Positions 11,086 to 23,100 of a stretch of 64,000 nt of DNA are shown here, one piece after another. The stretch's first letter is position 1. The number at the start of each line of letters is the position of its first letter. Position numbers and translations under genes: made by a program. The DNA comes from Pardosa pseudoannulata (lineage: Eukaryota; Arthropoda; Arachnida; Araneae; Lycosidae). The stretch lies in assembly GCA_032207245.1 (NCBI GenBank), contig CM063506.1:20849175-20913174 (forward strand). Direction: 5' to 3'. Below the pieces are notes generated by a model. That model made no database searches. It saw only the letters and a list, made by a program, of their open reading frames with translations, and was not told the DNA's origin.

Positions 11086-11420
11086 ATTAGAAATTATCAA
11101 ATTAGAGAATTAAAAACAATATACAGTGTGTATATATACACACACACACTCGTTCAGATTGCGCATGGATTTAAATTTATTTTAATGTTCTTACTGAGAC
11201 ATAAAATTTAATTTACACAATTTCACCCCTTATTACTGTTATATTTATGGTTTAAGCCCTCTTCTGAATTGAAAACATGTAATAGGGAAGAGCTTTAGTA
11301 TAGATGTCCATTGACGACCTTTTATATTGTCGCAATTCTTTTATTTACATAATTTTGGTGCTTATTACATCCATATTTCCATTTACAAGCCCTAATAAGA
11401 ATTCACCGAACGATATCTGA

Positions 11421-11495
11421 ATTGTTAGGGCATCTATCTTCGGTACTGAAGTCTGTGGGTTTGAATCCCATTGTGGCATGGATGTACGTATCCTA
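11421..11495 (+). mobile_element. tRNA-derived SINE fragment
   Basis: ATTGTTAGGGCATCTATCTT followed by CTGTGGGTTTGAATCCC gives A-box-like and B-box-like promoter spacing of a tRNA head. The B box is close to GGTTCGAATCCC. Related heads are at 28345, 46955 and (minus strand) 52255. Confidence 0.7.
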
Positions 11496-11788
11496 TTATG
11501 GTAAGGTAAATATGTGAAGTAGACATCAGACAAATGAGTAATTGCAAGAAATAATGTTTAAATTGATATATGCGGAACATTCAGGACGTCTTTTGGCGAT
11601 CCACAATATCGTGTGCAGACGAAAAACATCGCTGAGAGATATATCAGCAGAGCAGGGTTTAAAATATTATTATCGTGATACTTGAAGAATAACAATATTT
11701 GACAATATACTGATAAATAATATACCCCTAGAAAGGAATTATTTCAGTGCAAATATGTTTTCAAACTGTATCCAGAAACAGCTTTTTT

Positions 11789-11789
<1 letters not shown>

Positions 11790-11828
<39 letters not shown>

Positions 11829-11876
11829 AATATTATATTTATATATATATATATATATATATAACCATACGTCACA

Positions 11877-11907
<31 letters not shown>

Positions 11908-11945
11908 TAAAAAAAAAAAAAAAAAAAAAAATAAAAATAAAATAA
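11790..11945. repeat. (TA)n, (CA)n and A-rich simple repeats
   Basis: Two (TA)n tracts, then (CA)n near 11874-11890, then an A-rich tract with scattered T to 11945. The long open frames on both strands here are artefacts of the repeat. Confidence 0.95.
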
Positions 11946-11957
11946 AATAAAATCTTG

Positions 11958-12117
11958 GGGTGGTACCATATTGCGGTTGAGATATGTCACAGGCGCCTTT
12001 CGCGTCTTAATGACGTCGAAAGCAGTCATAGATCGGAATTTCGTATCATAAATTCCCTTATCTAGTGACTTCTGACGTCATTTTAATGTCATTATGATCG
12101 CAATATAGTAGCACCCT
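11958..12117 (+). mobile_element. Full-length MITE of about 160 bp
   Basis: Left end GGGTGGTACCATATTGCGGT and right end read on the other strand GGGTGCTACTATATTGCGAT are imperfect inverted repeats (about 16 of 20 bases). Internal GACGTC-containing blocks match copies at 6175 and 11017. No coding capacity. Confidence 0.75.
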
Positions 12118-13067
12118 TCATGATAAAAAGGAGTTACGAATGAAGAAAATTTATGGAATTATGTTCTAGATTACTGACGATTTTTAAAAAATATAATTAT
12201 AGCATAAAAATACATTAAAGGCATTATTGGTTAAAAAATTATTTTATTTACATTTGCTGACTTTCAAAATAACTTTCTGCATACAAATTTTAACTATTCT
12301 GTCCTAACTTTAAAGGACAAATACATTGGTTCTACAATCTAAAAGAATTCACAGTTTAAACATATTCTTTTTAATATTGAAAACTTAATACATCTTTTCT
12401 ATTTAATTCAATTGTGAATAAAAGAAAATATTTAAATTAATAACTTCATAAAAATCCCATAATTGTAAAAATATTACATATTAAACGAGAACAATAATAG
12501 CACAAGGCGAAGTGAGCATACAAATAATTAAGAATAAAATTCTACATGGAATTCATAGAAAAAATATTTTATGAGTCAAAATATTAATATTTAATATATT
12601 TTTTTTAATAATGAAGTGCAGACAGTTTATAATAATCATTAAAAGTAATTAACAAAGTAAAAAATCAGAGCCAATTTACCCTTTAAATATTGACTATTTA
12701 TCCAAAATAACAACCCTGTTTATTCTTTTACGTATCTAAATGGATACAGGTTAATTTCAACATAAAGGCACACATGATGTGTTTTTACATTTCTGGCTCG
12801 AGTATTTTAAGTTAAGTCAACATTATATTTTAGGGATAATATTTTTGAACACAACTATTTATTCATAACATAATTCAACTAAAATTTAAAAAGTAGCAAA
12901 ATTTTTATCAGTTTTAATTGCAATAATTAGTGCTGAAAAACACTATCATCACGATCTGTTTTAATAATATTTCGAATTTTAATTTTAAAGTATCCTAGTA
13001 AGTTTAATCCTTAAAACTTACAGATTTACAGGCATACTATAAAAAAAAAAAAAAAAAAAAAAAAATA
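12118..13067. other. No gene; poly(A) tract 13041-13065
   Basis: Strongly AT-rich. A run of 25 A ends immediately before the TA that flanks the next transposon. Confidence 0.5.
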
Positions 13068-14018
13068 CTGTAACTTCGCACGTATAGTCTGAGGACTATC
13101 TAAGTTTAAAAGGTAAATTTCTTCAGCGAACTATCTACCTGTGCAGACTATCTGTGGTTTTTCATTGCTCAAATCATCAAAATCAGAAGAAGGGGTGAAA
13201 AAAGCACGTCGCGTGAATGGCCGATGATCCACTATAAACAAAGGCAAGACTCACGAGACAAGTAAACTTCATATCGTATTCGGTAATAACCATAAAAAAA
13301 AATACAGCCCATAAAGCAGAACGAATCAGTAGTAGCAAGTAGCGCAATCTTAAATTGTGTCCTGGAGTACGGGAAAATATCGATAGTCACTATTTACAGC
13401 TTCGATTGACAACACCGAGTGGATGGGTTCAAGATCGAAGGTTGAGGGTCGAAGGTCATTTCACCACGAGGATCACTCGTAACAGAGTGTTTTGTTTTCA
13501 AAGTTTTGATTTGCAGTAATATTGGTCATTCATTATGTCTTTAAAACATCGTCGCAGTTTTACTGCCGATTTCAAGCTGACAGTAATTCAGAAAGTCGAC
13601 GAGAAAGCAGTAAGAAATTGGCGTAAACAAAAGGAAACATTAAAAACATGAGAAGAAAGCAATCCAATCGTCGTGGAAAAATACCATGACCTGCATTAGA
13701 AGACGATTTACATAGCTGGGTTCTCGAACAGAGATATATAGGCCTCTTTGTTTTTTCCGTTAAAAATTCGTCTCCGAGGTTATGGCAGAAGAAAGGATTT
13801 CAAATTTTAAAGGAGAAATTAATGGAGTCTAATCCAGGCTTTTCGTCCCTCTTTTGTACTTAGGTTTTTATTCTTAAAATAATTTAATATTGTCCTACTA
13901 AAATACATATTTTTGCACGTATAGTTCGCGGATTATCTAGCGGTGCGGACTATCTGATGATATATGAAATTTTTTAAAGAGAAAATCGCGCCCGCGGACT
14001 ATACGTGCGAAATTACGG
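13068..14018 (+). mobile_element. pogo-type DNA transposon with internal deletion
   Basis: Inverted ends: the left reads CTGTAACTTCGCACGTATAG, the right on the other strand CCGTAATTTCGCACGTATAG (18 of 20 identical). TA flanks both ends (13066-13067, 14019-14020). Subterminal DNA on both sides repeats GCACGTATAGT and GGACTATCT-like words, probably transposase binding sites. The 951-bp interior keeps only the start and scattered parts of a transposase. Confidence 0.87.
13535..13850 (+). pseudogene. pogo-type transposase N-terminal remnant
   Basis: From ATG at 13535 the frame reads MSLKHRRSFTADFKLTVIQK, the usual start of a pogo-family HTH. It then jumps to KAVRNWRKQKETLKT and a stop, with the DNA between the two helices lost. 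Beyond the stop, other readings resemble SWVLEQRYIG and KIRLRGYG, so the second HTH survives with frame breaks. No catalytic domain. Confidence 0.78.
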
Positions 14019-14098
14019 TACATAAAATACACTATGGAAATGCAGTAAACAATAATACCCTGAGAAAAATATTAAATTCATATCATTTAATTCATTAA

Positions 14099-14329
14099 CC
14101 CTTTCTAGACACATATATCTCATGTGAGTTATTGAGATAGATGATACCAACTGGTCTATTAAAAATATTTGCAATACACTATATTATTGTCAAAAACAAT
14201 GAGTAAACTTTTTGATATATAAAAAAAAATCTATCCTATTTAATTTTACAAAAATCGGGAAATTTAAAGAATGAATGTAACTTGCATTCACTTCTCAATT
14301 ACAACAATGTGATAATCATCCTGAAAGGG
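14099..14329. mobile_element. piggyBac-like MITE with TTAA target duplication
   Basis: TTAA at 14095-14098 is followed by CCCTTTC. The right end mirrors it: GAAAGGG then TTAA at 14330-14333. TTAA duplication with CCCTTT-type ends is the piggyBac superfamily signature. The 231-bp body is non-coding. A second element of 232 bp with the same ends is at 32543-32774. Confidence 0.72.
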
Positions 14330-14333
14330 TTAA

Positions 14334-16992
14334 GGTAGTCAATCACCTATAAAATTTCCAACTGGAGACGTAACACTCAATGTTAAGGCAGAAGATTCAG
14401 CTAAAATTTTTTTTCAATATTTAGCAAAGGAAAAATATAAACCAAATTTTAACATTCAATCTATTTTTAAATTAATAACCAATATATTTAAGTATCTCAG
14501 CTAATAACAGTAATAATTTGGGATACAACTTATAAATTACTATAGGCAGATGTCGAATGGCATAATATTTTGATAATTTAGTGATAGAAGAATAATCATT
14601 AGAGTGCTGAGATAACCTTACATATACAAAGTACAAGAATTAAATCTTAAGGCAAATGCAGTTAAAATTTTGAAATTGATATAAGACTAATTGAAAGTAT
14701 ATAACATTTTCTCTAGGATCAAATGTTATTAATACAGGTTCCATCCACATTGCATAGTGGCTACAACTATAAGCTTCTATAAAGTGGGCTTGTGATTGAT
14801 TCCCAAATAAGGCTTAGATGTGTTTGTGTGTCCTCGTGAAGACAGACATCGGCTGGCTGTATGACATACACAAATTTCTAACATACTTGCAGTGTAGAAT
14901 AGGCAAGTGCCAAACGCTGAGTAAATGTTGCATCCAAAGGAAAAGATATACATACAATTGTTTAAAATAAAATATTTTTAAAACAAAGAATGTGTGAAAA
15001 ACTGTGTTTTAGCAATGTATTGAGCATCAATTCTTAGCACATGCAAATTTATGTATACATGAATTTTTTTCACAACTGTACATTTTGATAAGAAAAGGAA
15101 CATATTTATAGGAACTTTCATATTTGTTTTGTAAAATTCTAAAAAGTAAGAGAAGTTTTTCATATTATGAGCACTTAAGAAATAAAACTGTCATTATATG
15201 GTAAGTTGATTAAAAAGACAATCATTTAAAGATTACAGATTTCTAAAAGATTTAGAAAACAGCTGTGATATACATTCACATATTTAAAAAAGATTAGAAA
15301 TAATCAAACAAATATGTTCAGCAATAGTAGACTGTTTCAAAGGTTATATGATAAATGAAGCAACTAAATAACTCTAAGAAAAGGTTACAAATTTGGCTAC
15401 TAGTCAGAAATAAATTCAATTAGACAAAATATTGAGAGTTTTAGGACTACACAAGAATTGATAACTGAAAAGATAAGCTAAAGTAGTAATTGAGTCGCAC
15501 AAAAAGTTTTACATATTTACATACGACTTCCGTTCTATAAGTGAAAAAAAAAAAAGCAAAAACTTTTTATCTTGTAAATAGTATGCACCATAAATTTGAC
15601 ATAAACATGGCTTTTTAGATTGTAAATCAACAGCTACATGGACAAAATGAATCAACTTTCAACTTTGCTTTGATGTTATTTCTCAGATGACTCCACTTTT
15701 TAAACTCTTAATTCTAAGAACTAAAGAATTCTACATTCCAAACACTGGATGAGCTACAGGTTATAGATAACATAGCCAAGAATTTTAAACTAATTAGTGT
15801 ACAGTTAATGACTAATGTTACTAGTTGCTTTGATTTTATTTGTAGCATTATGGTCAACTTTTAGCTGCATAAAAATGAATTAAACAGGGATATAATATTG
15901 AAAGCCAATTTCAAATGACTACAAGAATACATACCAGCAGATGGATTATAACCTGTAGACTACAAAACTAAAAGATAACATCCTACTGATTTGGTATTTT
16001 GTCCCATTGTCTTGCATAGAATTACTAAATCTATTGTATAACAGAAGTGTAAACGGAATGAAATAAAAGGGCAGCAATGATTCTGTGAAGTAATATTTTT
16101 CTGAAATCATGTAATTATCCAAAGCAATAATATTAATTTAAAGAGAGAGAGAAAAAAGGAGTACAAATTATGCATGTCCTGTATAAATATACTGTACACT
16201 GTTGATTCTTCAATATTTCTGAAAAATTTTTAAAAATAAAAGCATAGCAACAATATTGTTTTTATCAACACTTTCATCATAAGCGAACTCATTATTAGTA
16301 GATGGTCAGACATCATATTACCTATGATATTATATTAACTTTTAAACATGCAATATAACTTTATGCTTAATATGCTAATATTTATATTCTAGAAAAGATA
16401 ATTAAAGGTGATAAACAACAGAAAAAGTATAATTTTAAAGCCTTCTACTAAATATCAAATAAAATATATACATTAATAATCAGACAGATAAAAGCATTTT
16501 AAAGCAATGCAAGTAAAAGTTTTAAAAAATAAAAAAATTGTTGAAAATTTTAATTATTATAAAGGAATTTCTACTTTTTAGAATAGATCATAGCTTATTT
16601 GTTGTGCAGTTAATCCACAGTTGACAGGTCATAAACAGTCACCAAAATTCTCTTTTGTATTGTGATAATGATAAATGGAAAAAAATTGTAATATTCCATA
16701 TACATAAAAGAGAAGTTAAGCACCAGTTATATTGTTACTAAGCTATTCATCATTATTCTTCTATATAAAACTTTTATTTATTGTTAACAATCTTCTGTAA
16801 GCAATCTGTATAAGCAAAATTAAGAAAAATTTACACTTTCTCAGTAATAGTTTAAATGCAGCTGAATAGTTCACAGTACACAATGTTGAAAAACTACATA
16901 TCCAATAAACTATTTCTTTACTTTGTTTGAAATTCAATACACAGATCCTTTACAGTGGCTTCTAAGGCAGTTGAAAATTAATATTACTTTAA
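14334..16992. other. Long AT-rich stretch without a gene
   Basis: No exon with coding signal was seen on either strand apart from the SINE-like unit at 14740-14890. It lies downstream of the CEP350 stop, so part could belong to intergenic DNA or a very long 3' UTR. Confidence 0.45.
14740..14890 (+). mobile_element. SINE-like unit
   Basis: TAGTGGCTACAACTATAAGC then GTGATTGATTCCC resemble a tRNA head with a decayed B box. A GC-richer tail (GACATCGGCTGGCTG) follows. Related GTAGTGGTTACAAGCTTCTA sequence occurs at 47026-47046. Confidence 0.5.
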
Positions 16993-18845
16993 CCCTCAAC
17001 TTCCCAGGTTATGTTTTTATCATACTTTGTATTAATTCCAGTCTCATATATCTATTTTAAAATAAATATTAAAAATGTTTAACAACTGCTGAATGCTATT
17101 AAAACGAACTATTCCAGTTGGTTACATAAAAAGAAAGACAAATGATTTTTTAAAATTGTTTTAAACTTTCTAGCCACAAAATGTGTTTAAACATAAACAT
17201 AAACTGGAAAAAGAAAGGGAACTAATATTACACATCATTAATTTATGCATCCAAATTCTACTTTGTTATATTTTTATTCTTTATTATATATGTAAAAATA
17301 AAGCATAAAAGAAACATAAAACACCCATTAAAGTAAAATAGGATAAGTAAGTTTAGGTTCAATAATTCTTTTTTAAAATTTTTTCCAGCAAATTTTGTTT
17401 GTTTGCATACAATACTGAAGGTAAATAGGAATACAGAAAGTATTGTAATCATCCAAAAACTGGACCTCAAATTTTGATTGATCTATATGTTTTGGACCTC
17501 CTTAAGACTGAAAATACATTTTTGGGAATTATGTCTGTATGAGTATCTGTAAGTGAACATGATAACTTCAGTATTAATTTATGCTTAGAGAAACCAATTT
17601 TTGAATGCCTACATTATAGCAGAATTGTAGCTTTCTATCACCATTTGTGTTACTTTTATCCAAATGCAACAAGCAGTTTACTTGTTAATTCTAGTTACTG
17701 AATGACTATTTAGGATTACTATTTGGTATTTGATGTTGTTAATTAAGTTCAAGGAATAATGTGGTAACATAGCTAAAAGACAATATTTATGTGATACTGT
17801 TCATATATTTTGTAAAAAAATAAGAACAAAAATGAGACTAATGGAAAAAGTCAAATGAATGAATGAAATAATCTTTAGATGATTCCTAAGAGCTGCATAC
17901 TGCAACCAGAAATCTATTGTGCCTAAACCCAAGAAAACACAACCTCAAGAGTACTTAAGAAAAGAGTTATGTGGCTGAAGCAAACATCAGCAGACAGCTG
18001 ACAGGAATATCCTGCAACTTCTAAGGATCAGTAAGGTAGTAACAAGGTTTTCAAACCTTTGAGCAAAATTCTCAAATCACACAGAATGTAGTGAGCAGTT
18101 TCCAATGAAAATAGTCACTTTTATATTCTATGAGTATACAAGAAAGTCAAGGGGAAGCTACTCTCAATTTTATGGATTACAGACAGAGCATGTTTTGCAT
18201 TTTTCCAATACCATCCTTTAACAATCTTTGCTCTACTATGTAGAACATACAGTGAATAGATGCACAAAGTTGACTGGTCAAGAGGGTGCTGTTCAATTAC
18301 ATTGTCACTGATTCTACACCATTTCCTGGAGGATTAATTTTTATCTATCTTAAAAATCATATTATCAAAATCAGTGTCTGCAACACAAATAGCAGACAAA
18401 AGGCTGCATAATAATTACATACTGTATATATGCCCAGACCATGTCTTAGAAACCACTAAACACGAAAAAAGGCTCCAGGTCATGTTAAAGTGGCTGTTGA
18501 TGGTGTAAATCAATGCAGGTTCCTGTTTACCCCAAGCACATGCAGGATAAAGCTGTGAGCCTGGATGTCCTTTCACTAGGAGGTAGACAAAGAGAAGTAC
18601 AAAATCAGATAAAAAAGTCCTCTCCTTCTGAGGATGATCAAAATTGAGTTTGAATCTTTAATCTAGCATCAGAAATGGCTTATAATGCCAGGCTAAGCCG
18701 CATGTTGCAAGTTAAAAAAGCTAACACACAGTTCAGGAAGGGACAACTACACAATGTGACAATCTCTTACTCCATCCCAACATATAAAAAGAAGGATAAA
18801 AATATATGCTAGTCATCTGTGAATTTATGCACGGGAAGTTAAGGG
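16993..18845. mobile_element. piggyBac-like element of 1.85 kb
   Basis: TTAA at 16989-16992 then CCCTCAACTTCCC; at the right GGGAAGTTAAGGG then TTAA at 18846-18849. Allowing one mismatch these are 13-bp inverted ends with a TTAA duplication. No piggyBac transposase was seen inside. A LINE-like remnant at 17880-18030 lies within, so the ends could belong to an element broken by later insertion. Confidence 0.6.
17880..18030 (-). mobile_element. Non-LTR retrotransposon 3'-end remnant
   Basis: Shares blocks with 34725-34830, in the same orientation: CCAAGAAAA..C, AACC.CAAGAG.AC.TAAGAAAAGA, and AGCAGACAGCTGA. The copy at 34.7 kb continues into RNase H-like coding sequence, which identifies this as the 3' part of the same LINE family. 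Confidence 0.6.
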
Positions 18846-18849
18846 TTAA

Positions 18850-19629
18850 ACCCAATTTGTTGTAAAGCATAAAAATTAGCATTTTTTTAATTAAAAAATT
18901 ATTACTTCTATCATATTTAAAAATTAAAAACCATAGAGTTGTAGCATAATTGTAGTATCTATATTATATTTTACTACAGTGTAAGTCATCAAGAGTTTTT
19001 GGATTATCGACACATTACATTACTTCACCAACAAATTTTCTACTTATAAGGGATTTTTAATACAATTAAGGAATTTTTTTCCTTTCTGGCTGAAGAAAAG
19101 TCTTTATATAATTATGGGTATTAAATTTGCATTTTGAGTTGCTTTATCCATTTTTCTTTCTAATAATTAAAAATCTTAGAAATTCAAAAACATTAAACAG
19201 ATACAGTAGCCACAAGTTTGAGAAAATACAATAAAAATTATTGTTACAAATATACAAAATTGTTTTTATACCATGTAGCTTGTAATTAAAAATGATTTAT
19301 GGACACTTTAAACACATATAGAATGCATAAAATAGAGAAAAAATATTAACAGAAATTCTACATTTGGGATGTAAATATAATGAACATATTTAAAAAATAT
19401 ATATTTTGAGAATATAAGAAGCTTGAGACAACTTTGATTAAAGTCTAATAGCATTCACGGGTAATTTAACTTTGGTAATGCTTGGATCAAAGTCTAATTG
19501 ATGGGTAGTTTAGATATATATTAATAAAAATAATTTTTGACAATGAATGAGCATTTCATCTATGGCTGCATAGTTTTTCACAGTTTGGACCACAGAGAAA
19601 AAATATTTTAATTAATGTATCTGTTAATA
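18850..19629 (-). other. CEP350: Probable CEP350 3' UTR or an unseen last exon
   Basis: AT-rich DNA directly downstream of the CEP350 stop at 19630-19632. No coding block is visible. Because the stop overlaps a good splice donor, a further exon here or beyond cannot be excluded. Confidence 0.4.
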
Positions 19630-20005
19630 TTACCTATCAATTTTCAGCTGTAAATCTTTTATTAAATTAACACAATCATCAACTAATAGATTGAAAATTG
19701 AATCAGCAATTTGTAATTTCACAGTGACTTCATCTTGATCATAGTTCACCCATTCAGGTTCTTCTTCCTTAAGTTCACTGATAAGAATAGTATCAACAAA
19801 ATCTCGCTTCTTACGTCCTAATTTTAAGGAGGACCATGACACTTGTTTTCTTTGATTTAAACTAGACATAGCAGGATTAATTTTTAAGAACTTCTTAACT
19901 TCTTTTTGAATATCAAAAGATTTGAAGTCCTTTGAAGAGTATATTACAGGCTTAGGAGTTAATTTTCGAGGTCGTAACCAAGGCCGAGGAATCTGTTGTG
20001 CTTCA
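19630..20005 (-). CDS. CEP350: CEP350 exon w21, conserved C-terminus
   Basis: Starts SEAQQIPRPWLRPRKLTP after TATTTTCAG. It carries LGRKKRDFVDTIL and PEWVNYDQDEVTVKLQIAD, the hallmark end of CEP350, then SIFNLLVDDCVNLIKDLQLK. The frame stops at TAA (19630-19632). That stop lies inside ATAG|GTAATA, a usable donor, so a further short exon is possible. Confidence 0.93.
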
Positions 20006-20068
20006 CTGAAAATAAACAAATAACTTTAGCAAGCTGAAAAAAAGGAAATTTTAAATTTATGATGCTTT

Positions 20069-20125
<57 letters not shown>

Positions 20126-23100
20126 GCTCATATTCTGCAAATCTACAATTTAATGAGACCACCTATTCTTATTTAACTCTTTATGGTTATTTTCAATCCC
20201 TTTCTGTGGTATAAATTACAAATTTAAAAGGCTAAAAAACTTTTTTAGCTTTCTGAATAATTTCTTTAAACACTATTTAGTGTAAGAAATAGTACCTACA
20301 CTACAGTACAATGCGTCCTATTTATGCTGTTAGTTAAAGGTCATAGGCAAAAAAAATTGAGTACTTTAGAAGAGTATAAAAACTCATTATTTATTTTTGT
20401 TTTATTAGCATAATATTTCTATTTATTATGTCAAAAAAGTGGATGTCAACTTCATAAACTGCTTTTTAGTTGAAGTTTCCCCCTTAAAGTTCTACTTAGT
20501 ATTTTCTTTACATATGTAGCTCAGACATATTAATTGTCCATAATTATAAAAATTTCCAAAGAAGTCTAATTGAAGAATGGCTGTTGTTGACAGAATAAAT
20601 TTGACCATATTCTTTTGAGAAAAAATTTTTCAAGGTATAAAATTTTAATTTTTATATGCATATCAGTGCTGCATTTATGTAGCAACAGTAAATCCACACT
20701 ACGAAGTACTGCATAAATACAGCATATAATTTTTCAATAAACTTCTTACAACTAAAAAGCATTCTTAAAAGATTTTAGATATATAAATTGAGAAAAAAAA
20801 ATTAGAAAAAAATTTTATAAAATTATTTTTACTGATTAATTGATAAAAAATAAAATTATTATTCTCATTGTTTTAATGCAATTAAAGCCCTTGGTTGTTG
20901 ACACAATACATAACAGTCTCTCCCTCTGCTTCCTCCCAGAATGCTAATGATCTATTCCTACCAATTTAAATCACATGCATATATAGTAAACAATAAAAGA
21001 GATTTTTTATGCACATAAATGAAAAATTGGACTTAAAAAAGTAAAATATAACTACCTATATTTTTCTAAAATAACTTCTTTAGTTAGATCAAATATTAAA
21101 TCAAGGAAAACATGCTGATGAAGAGCAGTAAGTCCTAAGTTATCTCCAACAGATTCATCTGTTTGAAGAGAAATTTCTGAAATTGGTAAGCTTCTCTGCT
21201 TTCCTTCCAACAAAACTTGAACTGCAAGTTCAACAACATCATCAACATGCTTTGTGACCTCTTTAACAGATGGAATTTTTTCAACAGGCTTATCTTTCAC
21301 AAAAGGGAATTCCTGAGAAATTGGAGGAGTTGTACTGGTTGATGATGGAGGAGTATATGGTGGTGGAGGTTTATTTGGAATTTTTCGATAAAAGTAGGAA
21401 TACTGCTGCAATATCAACTGTTGTTTTAATTGGTGAATTTGTTGCTCTCTTTCTGATGTTACAACATTATCAGTTGTCCAAAAAGCTGATTTGGTTAAAA
21501 TTTCATTATCATTTATATCTTGAAGCATATTATTTGTCTGAAAAGCATCACTACCACTAGGGTTTATCAAAGAAATATTCAGAACAGTAGGTATAACATC
21601 AGTTGATTTCAAAATAACATTAGTGTCAACTCCAAAAGGAAATAAATTGGATGTATTTTCTGACTTATGTTTAAGGCCTTTTAATGTTTTGAAAAAAGAA
21701 TCAACAGCATCTTTTAGATAAGTGTCAAATAAATAAGTAGAAAGTGTCTCTGCTGTTTTCTCTTTTGAAATCTCTGATACATGTCTATGCTTCATTCTGC
21801 TTGAATCTGAGTTCAAAAGCTTTTCTAAATTACATTTCTGATTAGAAATGCTATAAAATATTTGCACAGTATCCTCAATCAAGGATGAGGATATATAATT
21901 TACAATATTTACAACCTCAGATTCAGATGTCAGTGATTTCTTTCTCTTTTCCTCAGGACTAGAATCAATAGAATGAACTTCTAATTGTTTTTCTTCTGAT
22001 TCTAAGAGACAGACAGCCTGCTTAACACTTTTTTCAATATTAATAAATGACTCTGTTTTAGAAGTTTCACAGCCTCCAGAGCTATCACATTTAAAATGTT
22101 TACTCAAATTCTCCTCTTCTAAATCTTCAGCAGATAAAGAATTCAGGACTGATTGAACTTCAGATATAGACTCTTCTGAAGAGCTAGAATATTGGGATAG
22201 GTCTTGAGATTGATGGGAATCAGATTTTTGACTGATATCTCCAGATAACTCTCTTGTAATTTTAGTGCTTTGTTCATCATCAGAAGAAACAGTTTTGTTT
22301 GAAGCATTACTATCATCACTTTGCTTTGGACTATCTGAATCTAAACTTCTAGAAGAACTAGATTCAGTAATAAAGGTATCAGTCTGACTCTTTGATTCTG
22401 GAGTGTCATGAGAACTTTTATTTTCATCTAAGGATAAAACTACAGAAGAAGGCTTTTGTTCTGAATCTGAAGATTTAGATTCATCCAACTTTTGCAGCTT
22501 AGTGGAATAATATTCAACAGTAGAACTTTCATTGGCTTCAGATATTTCTTTTATATCTGAAGAAATTTCACTTGAAACAGACTTATTCTGTTCAATTTCA
22601 GACACTTCTTGAATTTCAGATGAGACATTTACAGACAGAATTTCAGATACTTCTTTAGAGTCAGCAGCTGATTTTTCATCCACTGTTTTAGAATCAGTTG
22701 TTAATTTTTCAGATATTTCCTTAGAATCAGTTGATTTTTCGGACACTTCTTTGGACTCAGTAGTTGATTTTTCAGATACTTCTTTGGAATTGACAGCTGA
22801 TTTTTCAGATGCTTCTTTGGAATTGACTGTTGATTTTTGAGAAGCATCTTTAATATTGCTGCTTTCTGTTTTAAAAGAAGATTCAGGAAACAGTTTTTTC
22901 ACTAATCTCCCTGCAAAATTGTTTTATAAGAAATGAGTAAATACAAGCAGAACATTCTATATAAATCAATACATAGTTATATAAAGGATCAAACCTCACA
23001 AGCATGACAAACTGTTAACTACTGCTAATTCATTTTGATCTTTTAATAATGGTAATAAATTTTAAAATATTATGTTAATCACATAAGCATTCTTTTCATT

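Larger units (their letters stand above)
10872..11730. mobile_element. hAT-like non-autonomous element with nested repeats
   Basis: The left end TAGGGTTGGACAATA leads into alternating GATATAT/TCGCGAT sequence. The right end, read on the other strand from 11730, starts TAGGGGTATATTATTTATC and leads into TATTGTCAAATATTG and ATCACGAT. Flanks GGAAGGAG (10864-10871) and GAAAGGAA (11731-11738) look like a diverged 8-bp target duplication. A MITE fragment and a SINE lie inside. A related right-end block recurs at 58716-58877. Confidence 0.68.

Noticed and set aside
11739..12029. Open frames on both strands at the TA/CA/A tract
   Set aside because: Simple-repeat translation (Tyr-Ile, Phe and Lys runs), with no domain.
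21270..21560. 96-codon plus-strand frame
   Set aside because: Shadow of CEP350 exon w20 on the other strand.
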